Assembly: GCA_024742995.1 (NCBI GenBank)
Contig: JANSXK010000011.1
Span: forward strand, 1 to 59,172
From: Gammaproteobacteria bacterium
Lineage (GTDB): Bacteria > Pseudomonadota > Gammaproteobacteria > Legionellales > Legionellaceae
Length of the DNA stretch: 59,172 bases
Direction of reading: 5' to 3'
Both the position numbers and the translations under genes were made by a program. The notes below the pieces were generated by a model. That model worked only from the letters and a program-made list of their open reading frames with translations, was not told the origin of the DNA and searched no databases. Numbering within the stretch: position 1 is the stretch's first letter; each line of letters starts with the position of its first letter. Below are positions 9,392-17,795 of this stretch, piece by piece.

Positions 9392-10303
9392 ATGCGTAAC
9401 GTTTTACTGAGTTTATTTTTGTTAGGTTCTGTTGTGACATCGACATTTTCTTTGTCAGCATCTGACCTTCCGAGTTCTTTTGATATCAAAAAGCAAACAT
9501 GTAAAGAGGGCGGTTGTTTTGATTTGACGGCAGAGGGTCAAAAAATAGGAGCATTACGGCGGACGCCAGGTACAAAAAGTGCATTTGATTTTTTTGATAA
9601 AGACAATGAGCGTCAAATTATATTGGAGTTTGACAAATTTGGTTGGGTTCCGTTTAAAGGGTTTACACGGGAATTGAGTCTTTATGATAGCAATCGTGTG
9701 TTAGTCGCCAAGCTGTTGATGAACTTTGAACTTGGATCTAAGAAGTTAACCCGTTTTGTAATTTCATCCCCAGATCAAAAAACTGTTTTAGCCACTGGCG
9801 TTTCGAACTTTTTCGGAACAAAACATTATGTTTATGTTGGCAAGTCTTGGCGTACCATGGCGACAGTGTCGCGGCCTTTGTTTACTTGGAGTCGAGATTC
9901 CAATGTCATGATCACCAGTAAACCCCAACTGTTGTCTACGCTGGATCCCAATGTATTAGCCACTGTGTTGGTGGCCTATTGCTTTCATAATATGGATTTG
10001 AAATCAGAGCCGAAAAGATTGACGGGTTTGCCTAGATTCGGTCTTGAACTGCGATCCAAATTACAAAAACTAAGAATGGAGTATGAAGAATTTGGCGTAG
10101 TGACAGAGGCGCAGTTGAAAGCAGCAGCGGATTTATTAAACCAGAGATATCGAGAAAGATACGATGATACGCACTTGAGTGAAGAAGAAAAAATAAACCA
10201 GTTCGTCAACTTTGCTTGTGACTTGATTCAATCACATACGCTGCAACCGAAAGAAGAACAGGCGATGTTACAATTTTTGCAACGTCGTCTTAATGTTATT
10301 TGA
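9392..10303 (+). CDS. secreted protein, tubby/LURP-one-like fold suspected (paralogue 1)
   Basis: 303 residues with a clear Sec signal peptide (MRNVLLSLFLLGSVVTSTFS, cleavage near LSA), so periplasmic or exported. The body has repeated strand patterns: FDFFDKDNERQII, LSLYDSNRVLVAKLL, RFVISSPDQKTVLATGVS, then RPLFTWSRDSNVMIT and LDPNVLATVL. This layout resembles tubby C-terminal/LURP-one-like beta-barrels, but that is pattern reading, not a database result. A conserved C-terminal helical part follows (AAADLLNQRYRERYDDTHLS). Start ATG 9392 follows a near-perfect AGGAGG at 9378-9383; a candidate promoter TTAAGC-N16-TATACT lies at 9330-9357. A paralogue follows 65 bases downstream. Confidence 0.85.
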   Translation: MRNVLLSLFLLGSVVTSTFSLSASDLPSSFDIKKQTCKEGGCFDLTAEGQKIGALRRTPGTKSAFDFFDKDNERQIILEFDKFGWVPFKGFTRELSLYDSNRVLVAKLLMNFELGSKKLTRFVISSPDQKTVLATGVSNFFGTKHYVYVGKSWRTMATVSRPLFTWSRDSNVMITSKPQLLSTLDPNVLATVLVAYCFHNMDLKSEPKRLTGLPRFGLELRSKLQKLRMEYEEFGVVTEAQLKAAADLLNQRYRERYDDTHLSEEEKINQFVNFACDLIQSHTLQPKEEQAMLQFLQRRLNVI

Positions 10304-10320
10304 TTAAAAAATAACAATAT

Positions 10321-10346
10321 GTTAAAATTCAGAGCTAAATTTTAAC
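10321..10346. promoter_or_regulatory. 9-bp inverted repeat between the paralogues
   Basis: Perfect arms GTTAAAATT (10321-10329) and AATTTTAAC (10338-10346) around an 8-base loop, in the 65-base gap before the second secreted paralogue. There is no T-run directly after the stem, so it looks more like an AT-rich operator or mRNA hairpin than a terminator. Confidence 0.4.
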
Positions 10347-10368
10347 TGTAGCGTAGGAAGTATCCATC

Positions 10369-11277
10369 ATGCGTAGCGTATTATTGAGTGTATTATTGTT
10401 ATGTTCGACCACGACATCGTTATTTGCTTTGTCAGCGGCAGATCTCCCGAATTTCTTTGATACCAAAGACTATAAATGTTTGGGGGGTGGTTGTTCTGAT
10501 TTAATAGCGCAGGGACTAAAAATAGGGGCATTGCGACGTACGCCTAACACATTGGGCACATTTGATTTTTTTGATGAGCGCAATGAACGTCAAGTTATAT
10601 TAAGGAATAGCAAGAATAGTTGGGGTTCTCTTACGTTTGATGCCTATGATAAAAACCAAGTTTTGATAGCCAAACTGATTATACTGTATAACATTAAATC
10701 TCACCAACTGATCCGTTTTACTATTTTGTCTGCGGATCAAAAAACCACTTTAGCCACAGGCGTTTCTAATATTTTCGGAACAAAACATACGATCTATGTT
10801 GGCGATTCTTGGGATATTATGGCGATTTTGACGCGACCTTTGTTTACTTGGAGTCGAGATTCCAGCGTCACGATTACCAATAGGTCACAGCTGTTAGCTA
10901 CCCTCGATCCAAATGTACTAGCTGCAGTGATAGCCCTCTATAGTGGCAACGATATGTCTTGTAAGCCGGATCCCAAAAATTCCATACACCCTCTTAAAGT
11001 TGACTCTGATTTACAGGTCAAACTAAAACAAGTTGCTGATGCAAGGGGTTCAGATGAGCCTGCATTAATTGTGACAGAAGAACAAATGAAGGCAGCAGCG
11101 GATTTATTAAATCAGAAGTATCGAGAAACGTATGATGATATAAATCTCAGCGAAGATGAAAAAGTAAAACAATTCGTCGATTTTGCGTGTGATTTGATTC
11201 AGTCGCGCACGCTGCAGCCGGTTGAAGAGCAGGCGATGTTACAATTTTTGAATCGTCGTCTTGCTGAACACGGATAA
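10369..11277 (+). CDS. secreted protein, tubby/LURP-one-like fold suspected (paralogue 2)
   Basis: 302 residues, clearly homologous to the preceding gene along its whole length: signal peptide MRSVLLSVLLLCSTTTSLFA, then KIGALRRTPN, TFDFFDERNERQVIL, RFTILSADQKTTLATGVS, FGTKH, RPLFTWSRDSSVTIT, LDPNVLAA, AAADLLNQKYRETYDD and a C-terminal SRTLQPVEEQAMLQFLNRRL. The region between about residues 200 and 225 is the most divergent. A Cys pair in the first 45 residues (KCLGGGCSDL) is shared with paralogue 1 (TCKEGGCFDL). AGGAAG lies before ATG 10369. A recent tandem duplication; function unknown. Confidence 0.85.
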   Translation: MRSVLLSVLLLCSTTTSLFALSAADLPNFFDTKDYKCLGGGCSDLIAQGLKIGALRRTPNTLGTFDFFDERNERQVILRNSKNSWGSLTFDAYDKNQVLIAKLIILYNIKSHQLIRFTILSADQKTTLATGVSNIFGTKHTIYVGDSWDIMAILTRPLFTWSRDSSVTITNRSQLLATLDPNVLAAVIALYSGNDMSCKPDPKNSIHPLKVDSDLQVKLKQVADARGSDEPALIVTEEQMKAAADLLNQKYRETYDDINLSEDEKVKQFVDFACDLIQSRTLQPVEEQAMLQFLNRRLAEHG

Positions 11278-11295
11278 ATAAACCGAGTCATTTGA

Positions 11296-13107
11296 TTATC
11301 CGACCATATCTCGTAATGTCCAAACACGTTTCGCATGGGCAGGGGTGTGGTCGCTTTGCACCCAAAGTAATTGTGGTTGCTCTATGTGATCGGGCGCAGA
11401 AGGCCCTTGTAGCGTGACTGCAATATGATGTTTATGATTTATTTTTTTTAGCGTCGTCCAAACATGATTAGCCTTGCTGTTGCGATCAAGCACCACCAAT
11501 TGGTTGTTACGAAAAACAATCGTTACAGGTTGACTGTTCAAATCTTGTTTGAGCGCGTGTTCTATTCGACGCCATTTTAATGCCTGGCTGCGATATTTAT
11601 CAGTATCAGAGGGGTGCTTTTGATAAGTTCGAGTATGGGGACTGTGTGACACAATCTGATGGTTGACATCAGAGGGTTTTTGTTTCAGTAAGAAGCCACA
11701 CAAACGATCGACCAGGTGACGATAGCGCCCAGATATTTTTGAGGGTGTACCATGCCTGGTGTTAATGAAAATAGCGAACGCCAACGTATGATTATTTGCG
11801 GTATAAAGATAACCTGATAAGCTTAGGATTCCAGCCATGCTACCTGTTTTGGCGCGAACCATGCCTTTTTGTGTGGGTTTGGCCAAGCGTTTCTCTAATG
11901 TGCCATCGTGTCCTGAGATGGGTAATGCTGCGATATACTCATAAGCCAATGGAAATTGCTCGTATAGATACTGTAATAACGATACGGTTTGTTCTGCGGT
12001 GAGACGATCACGACGTGATAACCCGGAGCCATCAGCCAAAACAGCAGCGTGCATATCGATGCCAGTTTGTTGTTGCATAAATTGTTTTAAAACAGCTGCT
12101 GCTTGTTGCCAATCGACTGGTGTATCACGGAGTTTGCTAGCGGTGCGCAAGTATAAGCTATTGGCATATAAATTGTCTGACGGTTTGAGGGTATCTGCCA
12201 GCAATTGTGTGAGCGGTTTTGAATGACGCGTCGCTAATAGCAGCGACGGTTGTATTGGACCAAGTTTTACCGATCCTTTCAGCGTGATGCCTTGATTTTG
12301 CAGGGTAATTTTGATCAAAGATTCAGCATGTCGCAATGGATTTCTAATGGCAATACGGTCCTGGAGGGCGTGTTGACGTTGTCCAATTTTACCTCTTACC
12401 ACCAAATGATTATCGTCAGTTGTACTGTAACGAACACTATCCACATTGCCAGGGACAGTGATGACATGATTTTCTAATACAAAGCTGCCGTTAGGCTTGG
12501 AATATTCAATGAGTGCTGGTTGGCCAATTTGGCAGGAAGGATTGACCGTGATGCTGACCCGGTTTTCATCAAAAATCACAGGCGCCAAAGAAGCACCATA
12601 ACTGTAGTTTAAATCTTTGGCGACAATACCTGGTGGTTGAGATTGAATGCTGGCAAAATCACTGTCCAGAATCACAGATCCTGTGATTTGGGTCACGCCT
12701 AAAGCCTTCAAACTGGAAAACAGTGTACTTAAATGAGTATGTGTGAGCGTGGGGTCACCTGGTAGAGAGAGATACAATGAGCCGTGAAGGATGCCATCCT
12801 CAAGGGAAGTCGCGTCTGTGCTCAATCGGGTTTGAAAACGATAATCGGGGCCAAGTGCGAGTAAAGCGGAAGCATCTGAGAATAATTTCATATTACTTGC
12901 TGGGATGAAGCGCTTGGTGATTGCGCGTTGGTACAGAGTGTCGCCTGTGTTTAAATCGACAACCATCATGCCAAGGTTAATTTTTGGGTCGATTTTATTA
13001 ATGATGGCGTCAATGGGTTCTTGTAGGGTTTCGGCAAATAAAGAAGAAGATAGTAGATAAAATATAATGCTGAGCGCAGTTTTCATCATCCAAACCATTC
13101 TATACAT
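11296..13107 (-). CDS. dacB: D-alanyl-D-alanine carboxypeptidase/endopeptidase (PBP4) with C-terminal extension
   Basis: Periplasmic class C low-molecular-mass penicillin-binding protein that trims peptidoglycan stem peptides and cross-links. The three active-site motifs are present: SxxK in PASNMKLF (Ser71/Lys74 from the upstream start), SxN in KPSDNLYAN, and KTG in RAKTGSMAG. A signal peptide (MMKTALSIIFYLLSSSLFA) starts a few residues in, so ATG 13089 or 13086 may be the true start instead of 13107. After the catalytic core, about 125 extra residues follow (from around DRLCGFLLKQKP), rich in His and basic residues and ending in WTLRDMVG; E. coli PBP4 ends near residue 477. It converges on the secreted paralogue 2 gene with 18 bases between. 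Confidence 0.9.
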   Translation of the reverse strand: MYRMVWMMKTALSIIFYLLSSSLFAETLQEPIDAIINKIDPKINLGMMVVDLNTGDTLYQRAITKRFIPASNMKLFSDASALLALGPDYRFQTRLSTDATSLEDGILHGSLYLSLPGDPTLTHTHLSTLFSSLKALGVTQITGSVILDSDFASIQSQPPGIVAKDLNYSYGASLAPVIFDENRVSITVNPSCQIGQPALIEYSKPNGSFVLENHVITVPGNVDSVRYSTTDDNHLVVRGKIGQRQHALQDRIAIRNPLRHAESLIKITLQNQGITLKGSVKLGPIQPSLLLATRHSKPLTQLLADTLKPSDNLYANSLYLRTASKLRDTPVDWQQAAAVLKQFMQQQTGIDMHAAVLADGSGLSRRDRLTAEQTVSLLQYLYEQFPLAYEYIAALPISGHDGTLEKRLAKPTQKGMVRAKTGSMAGILSLSGYLYTANNHTLAFAIFINTRHGTPSKISGRYRHLVDRLCGFLLKQKPSDVNHQIVSHSPHTRTYQKHPSDTDKYRSQALKWRRIEHALKQDLNSQPVTIVFRNNQLVVLDRNSKANHVWTTLKKINHKHHIAVTLQGPSAPDHIEQPQLLWVQSDHTPAHAKRVWTLRDMVG

Positions 13108-13239
13108 TATGAACTATAAGCATAGCTTATGAATCTGTGTATTGGTAGTTTGCTTGTATCATCATGACGGTTTTTTTTTAATAATATTTGTGTTAATATT
13201 TTGTCCAATTATTGAGATGTAAATTTGGAGAGTGCTCAC

Positions 13240-13629
13240 ATGCAGATTTTAACAGACTTATTATTAGGCTTTTTCGTCATATCTATTTTTAGTGGTTATG
13301 TGTTTACGATTCAATTGCATTGTGATCGTCTCAAGTTCAGTCCGGACTTACTGTTACGTGGTTTGCTTGCAGCGCTAGGATTGGGCTTTATCGGTATTAA
13401 TGTTGTCCTATATGGTAGTATCAAACCGTTGATCGTGGTGGTTAGCTTCGTCTTTATCTTGATGGGCGCGCTTGTGTTATTTGGTTTTATGATTCGTAAA
13501 AAACAGCTTCCAGCACTATTCTTGATTATCCATCCATTATTTTCTTTATTCGGATTATTATTGCTGGCGCGTTATTTAATCGGTCAAAAATTTCCGGGTA
13601 TAGTACATGCGTTAGGTAGCTTTCTATGA
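13240..13629 (+). CDS. small 4-helix membrane protein of unknown function
   Basis: 129 residues, almost entirely hydrophobic, with four predicted membrane helices (about 4-26, 38-62, 66-88, 93-115) and short basic loops (HCDRLK, RKKQ). I do not recognise a family. ATG 13240 is chosen because GGAG lies at 13227-13230; an in-frame TTG at 13225 would overlap that site. Divergent from dacB. Confidence 0.65.
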   Translation: MQILTDLLLGFFVISIFSGYVFTIQLHCDRLKFSPDLLLRGLLAALGLGFIGINVVLYGSIKPLIVVVSFVFILMGALVLFGFMIRKKQLPALFLIIHPLFSLFGLLLLARYLIGQKFPGIVHALGSFL

Positions 13630-13741
13630 CACAACTTCCATGAATTTAGTAGTTGAAGAATAAGCACCATTCACTTAGAATCTTGAGCTTTTGGGAAGAT
13701 CTACAAATAGCAACGTTTATAATATTATTAAGGATAATAAT

Positions 13742-14695
13742 ATGTTGATGAATCTTGTAAAATCAGGAAGAAATTTTTTTCAAAATGTTTCCCAGTTGAC
13801 AAAAATACGAGAGGAAATGGCTGATCAATCGAATCTGTTTAATACAAAGTTGGCTCAATTACTTGAGACGATTAATCAGATGTCTTTTGCTTCAAAAACT
13901 GAGGATCAAGCGCCTCTTGATCCAAGTTTGGCTGCTGCCCAATTCGACCATAGAATTGACACACATATTGTTCCCTTTCATCGTTCAGTATTTTGGGGAG
14001 ATCGACTCCTAACTTTAGATAAAAGCGCCGGATTTATGGAAGAAGAACGCTTTGCTAGTGCTTATGGCGCTATCAGAGGTGCGCATCAATATGATCAATA
14101 TGCTTCACCGCAAACGATTGCATGGCGACTGCATACTTTAGTTTGGGCTGCGAAAATTGGTCTGGAGGTCGAGGGTGATTTTGTAGAATGTGGTGTCTTT
14201 AGAGGAGATATGTCCTGGGTTATTACGCAAGTATTGGATTTTAAATCTAAAAACAAACAGTTTTATTTATTCGATACGTTTAGTGGCTTTTCAGAAAAAT
14301 ATTCTTCCTCAGACGATTTTCCAAATAATCCTGGTTTTTTTGAGTTCGCCAACCAAATATATTCGGATCCCAGCCATTATCAGTATGTCTGTGAGCGTTT
14401 TAAAGATGAGCCTGCCGTTCACGTGATTAAAGGAGTAGTACCGGATATTTTGGAAGCACATATGCCTGAAAAAATTGCATTTATGCATATCGACCTCAAT
14501 TCTGCAGCAGCAGAAATTGGTGCACTTGAGTTATTGTTCCCACGTATGTCGCCAGGCGCTATTCTGATTTTTGATGATTATGGGTGGAAAGACTATTTTA
14601 AACAAAAAGAAGCTGAAGACGCATTTATGTTTCAACGAGGCTATCACATTTTAGAGCTACCTACAGGTCAAGGTATGGTGATTAAAAAGTCCTGA
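13742..14695 (+). CDS. TylF/MycF-like class I SAM-dependent methyltransferase
   Basis: 317 residues. The first ~60 are a coiled-coil-like lead (LTKIREEMADQSNLFNTKL). The catalytic part has the TylF-type signatures GDFVECGVFRGDMSW (SAM-binding loop), FYLFDTFSGF, IAFMHIDLNSAAAEIGALE and the metal-coordinating IFDDYG. Family members O-methylate sugars of antibiotics or surface glycans using Mg2+; here the substrate may be a cell-surface sugar, but no glycan genes are adjacent. ATG 13742 has AAGGAT just upstream; longer in-frame starts lack a ribosome site. The DnaA-box region follows it. Confidence 0.82.
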   Translation: MLMNLVKSGRNFFQNVSQLTKIREEMADQSNLFNTKLAQLLETINQMSFASKTEDQAPLDPSLAAAQFDHRIDTHIVPFHRSVFWGDRLLTLDKSAGFMEEERFASAYGAIRGAHQYDQYASPQTIAWRLHTLVWAAKIGLEVEGDFVECGVFRGDMSWVITQVLDFKSKNKQFYLFDTFSGFSEKYSSSDDFPNNPGFFEFANQIYSDPSHYQYVCERFKDEPAVHVIKGVVPDILEAHMPEKIAFMHIDLNSAAAEIGALELLFPRMSPGAILIFDDYGWKDYFKQKEAEDAFMFQRGYHILELPTGQGMVIKKS

Positions 14696-14893
14696 TGAGA
14701 TTTGTATGCATCACCCAGGTGTTGTCGAAAAGCCATACCATCCAATATCCAGCATAATTATTTAGAGAATTTCATGGTATCTATCAAAGGTGATGTCCAG
14801 GTTTGATCGGTTGGAAAAATACCATCCTGGCAAGATCTGAACAAGGGTCTGAACAGCCGTATTTTCAGGAGCAACCCACAGATGCCCACAAGA

Positions 14894-15034
14894 TTATCCA
14901 CAGATTTTGTGGATAAATAATAGAGTGCGCACAATGATATTGAAAAAATATTATTATATTTTTCAATGAGTTACATTAATTTGTTGGGTTGTTGGTCAAA
15001 TTGACCAAATAGCTCAAGCAAAAAGTTATCCACA
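14894..15034. other. DnaA-box cluster (possible replication-origin-like element)
   Basis: Within the 475-base gap 14696-15170 are three perfect DnaA boxes: TTATCCACA at 14894-14902, its inverse TGTGGATAA at 14908-14916 (5 bases between), and TTATCCACA at 15026-15034. Between the pair and the single box lie an AT-rich hairpin (ATTGAAAAA 14939-14947 / TTTTTCAAT 14959-14967) and a 17-bp palindrome. DnaA boxes around an AT-rich unwinding segment is the layout of bacterial oriC; datA/DARS-type DnaA-titration or reactivation sites are alternatives. No dnaA, dnaN, mnmG or rpmH gene is nearby. Left of 14890 I see nothing definite. Confidence 0.7.
14992..15008. promoter_or_regulatory. 17-bp perfect palindrome, operator-like
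   Basis: TTGGTCAAATTGACCAA: 8-bp arms TTGGTCAA and TTGACCAA around a single A. It lies between the AT-rich hairpin and the third DnaA box and about 75-90 bases before the rpsO promoter. Odd-length symmetry is typical of a dimeric repressor site; the protein that binds it is not evident. Confidence 0.5.
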
Positions 15035-15081
15035 TATCTCATATTTTCCCGTTTAGCAAGATGAAATTTATAAAAAAATCC

Positions 15082-15110
15082 TTGTTTATTCTGGTTTGAC
15101 TTGTTAGAAT
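15082..15110 (+). promoter_or_regulatory. candidate sigma70 promoter of rpsO
   Basis: TTGTTT (15082-15087), 17-base spacer, then an extended -10 TG-T-TAGAAT ending at 15110. It leaves a leader of roughly 54 bases before the rpsO start, long enough for the S15 autoregulatory fold known in E. coli, which I could not verify here. Confidence 0.5.
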
Positions 15111-15170
15111 ACCGTCCTAATTGTTGACACACTTCGATTAATTCTGAGGTAGTGAAGCTAGGAGTAATAC

Positions 15171-15446
15171 ATGACGCTAACGAGCTTAGAAAAAGCTAAG
15201 ACTGTTAAAAAATATCAGCGTGCTGAGAGTGATACAGGGTCTCCTGAAGTCCAAGTCTCATTGATGACTGGACGCATTAAGTATTTGACCGAACATTTCA
15301 AAATGCATAAAAAAGATTTTCACTCGCGTGTAGGATTACAAGCGTTGGTGAATAGACGTCGTAAGTTATTGAAATACTTGAAAAAATCAAGTCAAGAGCG
15401 TTATGTTGAATTGATTAAAAAATTAGGGCTAAGAGATTCATATTGA
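15171..15446 (+). CDS. rpsO: 30S ribosomal protein S15
   Basis: 91 residues (E. coli 89). S15 binds the central domain of 16S rRNA early in 30S assembly and forms a bridge to the 50S subunit. Diagnostic stretches: [39 protein letters not shown] and KLLKYLKK. Start ATG 15171 is preceded by TAGGAGT. Followed by an intrinsic terminator and then pnp, the classical rpsO-pnp order. Confidence 0.98.
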   Translation: MTLTSLEKAKTVKKYQRAESDTGSPEVQVSLMTGRIKYLTEHFKMHKKDFHSRVGLQALVNRRRKLLKYLKKSSQERYVELIKKLGLRDSY

Positions 15447-15502
15447 GTCTACATTTTGTGCTGTGTACGACGTGCATCGGTACCATATCTTGGCAATTCA
15501 AT

Positions 15503-15528
15503 AAAAAGGCGCATTGTTGCGCCTTTTT
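15503..15528 (+). terminator. intrinsic terminator between rpsO and pnp
   Basis: Arms AAAAAGGCGCA (15503-15513) and TGCGCCTTTTT (15518-15528) around a TTGT loop, ending in a T-run: a textbook rho-independent terminator. It should stop most rpsO transcripts and let a fraction through to pnp, as with the rpsO terminator of E. coli. Confidence 0.9.
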
Positions 15529-15559
15529 GTTATCCCATGTGATTTGAGGAAACGAAATA

Positions 15560-17713
15560 ATGGCTAAAATTACAAAAGAAATCCAATTTGGTGATCATCA
15601 ACTGGTACTAGAAACTGGAGAAATTGCTAGACAAGCAGATGGTGCCGTATTTGCATCAATGAATGGGACACAGGTCCTGGTCACCGTCGTAGGAAAAAAA
15701 GAGGGTGCGGAGAAAAACAGTTTTTTCCCCTTAATGGTCGTGTATCAAGAAAAATTTTATGCAGCGGGTAAAATTCCTGGCGGGTTTAACAAGCGTGAAG
15801 GGCGATTGAGTGAAGAAGAAACTTTACGCTCACGTTTGATTGACCGACCTTTACGCCCATTATTTCCAGAAGGGTTTAAGAACGAAATACAAATTATTGC
15901 GACTGTGATGTCTCTGAATCCTGAAGTGCCCGCGGATATTGTGGCGTTGATTGGCGCTTCTGCCGCATTGGCCATTTCTGGTATTCCTTTTGATGGTCCA
16001 GTCGGTGCTGCGCGGGTGGGATACAAAGATGGGATTTATTTGCTCAATCCTGGTCCTATTGCACTAGAAGAGTCAGCATTAGACTTGGTGGTTGCTGGAA
16101 CGAAGGATGCCATTTTAATGGTGGAATCCGAAGCAGAGGAATTGAGTGAAGATGTGATGCTGGGTGCTGTTATGTTCGGTCATGACATGATGAAGCCTGT
16201 GATTAAGATGATTGAAGAATTAGCTGAAGAAGCGGGTGCGCCTGCATGGCCAGTACTAGAAGCGCCTGATGATGGTACGTTATTGGCCCAAATTGAAACC
16301 TTGGCTTATGCGGATATGGCAGAAGCTTATGCTCTGAAAGACAAGCAAAGCCGTAACCAACGTTTAGGTGAAATTCGACAATCTGTATTGACAAACTTAG
16401 CAGAAGAGCAGCCAGAGGTACTGGCGGATCAGGCTAATAAATTAATGGACTTGTTAGAAAAAAATCATGTTCGAAAGTTGGTTTTAGACGGCGAGCCAAG
16501 AATCGATGGCCGCGATCGTCAGACTGTACGGCCCATTACAATTCGTACGCGTATGTTAGATCGAGCTCATGGCTCAGCGTTGTTTACACGCGGAGAAACG
16601 CAAGCGATTGTGGCCGTTACACTGGGTAATGATCGCAATGCACAAATTTTAGATAAACTAGAAGGCGAAATCAGAGATCGCTTTATGTTGCATTATAACT
16701 TCCCTCCATATTCTGTGGGTGAAACAGGTATGATGGGTAGTCCAAAGCGTCGTGAAATTGGTCATGGTCGCTTGGCGCGACGTGGGATGAGTGCTGTGTT
16801 ACCAAGCACGCAGGATTTTCCTTATGTATTGCGTGTGGTTTCTGAAATCACAGAATCTAATGGTTCTAGTTCGATGGCAACAGTTTGTGGAACCAGTTTG
16901 GCTTTGATGGATGCTGGCGTCCCTTTGAAAGCTCCTGTAGCTGGTGTAGCCATGGGATTGATTAAGGAAGGGGATCGTTTCGCTGTACTGACTGATATTT
17001 TAGGTGATGAAGATCATCTTGGAGATATGGATTTTAAAGTTGCTGGGACATCGGAAGGTGTGACTGCATTGCAAATGGACATTAAAATCAAAGGAATTAC
17101 TAAAGAAATCATGGAAGAAGCGCTAGAACAGGCATTGTTGGGTCGCCGCCATATTCTTGACGTGATGAGTCACGCTTTGCCAGAACATCGCGATGAATTA
17201 TCGCAGCATGCACCACGTATTGTGACGATGAAAGTAGCGGAAGATAAAATCCGTACGGTCATTGGTAAAGGCGGTGCAACTATCAAAGGTTTGATTGATA
17301 GTACTGGTGTTTCTATTGATATTGATGATACCGGGTTGGTGCAATTGTTTTCGCCTAATTTGGATGCATTAGAAGAAGCACAACGTCAAATTAAAACGTT
17401 GGTTGCTGATGTGGAAGTTGGTCAAACCTACTATGGTAAAGTATTGAAGATTGTTGATTTTGGCGCATTTATTAATTTGCTTCCAGGCAAAGACGGCTTG
17501 TTACACATTTCTCAAATTTGCTCAGATCGTTCGCAAAAAGTGGATGCTGTGTTGACGGAAGGTGAAGAAATTTCTGTCTTTGTTGCTGGGATTGATAAGC
17601 AAGGCCGAGTGAAATTAGAATGGAAAGATAAGCCGGGTGCTCCTAAATCAAGTGTTGAAACTGAGCACGAGATCACATCTACGGTAGATGTAGATAATTT
17701 GCCAGAAGATTGA
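15560..17713 (+). CDS. pnp: polyribonucleotide nucleotidyltransferase (PNPase)
   Basis: Phosphorolytic 3'-5' exoribonuclease of the degradosome. 717 residues: two RNase PH-like domains (first ending near residue 210, second from about 315 with [20 protein letters not shown]), a KH domain ([21 protein letters not shown]) and an S1 domain ([20 protein letters not shown]). The catalytic-core text [20 protein letters not shown] is conserved. Preceded by GAGGA. In E. coli PNPase represses itself after RNase III cuts the leader; the leader here contains only the terminator stem. Confidence 0.98.
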   Translation: MAKITKEIQFGDHQLVLETGEIARQADGAVFASMNGTQVLVTVVGKKEGAEKNSFFPLMVVYQEKFYAAGKIPGGFNKREGRLSEEETLRSRLIDRPLRPLFPEGFKNEIQIIATVMSLNPEVPADIVALIGASAALAISGIPFDGPVGAARVGYKDGIYLLNPGPIALEESALDLVVAGTKDAILMVESEAEELSEDVMLGAVMFGHDMMKPVIKMIEELAEEAGAPAWPVLEAPDDGTLLAQIETLAYADMAEAYALKDKQSRNQRLGEIRQSVLTNLAEEQPEVLADQANKLMDLLEKNHVRKLVLDGEPRIDGRDRQTVRPITIRTRMLDRAHGSALFTRGETQAIVAVTLGNDRNAQILDKLEGEIRDRFMLHYNFPPYSVGETGMMGSPKRREIGHGRLARRGMSAVLPSTQDFPYVLRVVSEITESNGSSSMATVCGTSLALMDAGVPLKAPVAGVAMGLIKEGDRFAVLTDILGDEDHLGDMDFKVAGTSEGVTALQMDIKIKGITKEIMEEALEQALLGRRHILDVMSHALPEHRDELSQHAPRIVTMKVAEDKIRTVIGKGGATIKGLIDSTGVSIDIDDTGLVQLFSPNLDALEEAQRQIKTLVADVEVGQTYYGKVLKIVDFGAFINLLPGKDGLLHISQICSDRSQKVDAVLTEGEEISVFVAGIDKQGRVKLEWKDKPGAPKSSVETEHEITSTVDVDNLPED

Positions 17714-17719
17714 TTGTAT

Positions 17720-17746
17720 GCGGTTTCCTCTCTGGAGGAGATCCGC
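17720..17746 (+). other. hairpin downstream of pnp
   Basis: GCGG-TT-TCCTC-TCTG-GAGGA-GAT-CCGC folds into a two-part stem (GCGG/CCGC and TCCTC/GAGGA) a few bases after the pnp stop. There is no T-run, so it is more likely an mRNA-stabilising or processing hairpin than a terminator, and pssA may be co-transcribed with pnp. Confidence 0.4.
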
Positions 17747-17795
17747 CACTAGAGCGTAAGATTCCGTTGAAATCCAGTAGAAGTGGGTATTGAGT

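Noticed and set aside
13170-13200. TTAATAA...GTTAATATT upstream of 13240 as a PmrA box
   Set aside because: The TTAA cores are 15 bp apart, not 11, so the half-sites do not fit the tandem spacing.
14696-15170. A tRNA or small protein gene in the gap before rpsO
   Set aside because: No tRNA-like arms or frame with a ribosome site; the stretch is better explained by DnaA boxes and regulatory DNA.
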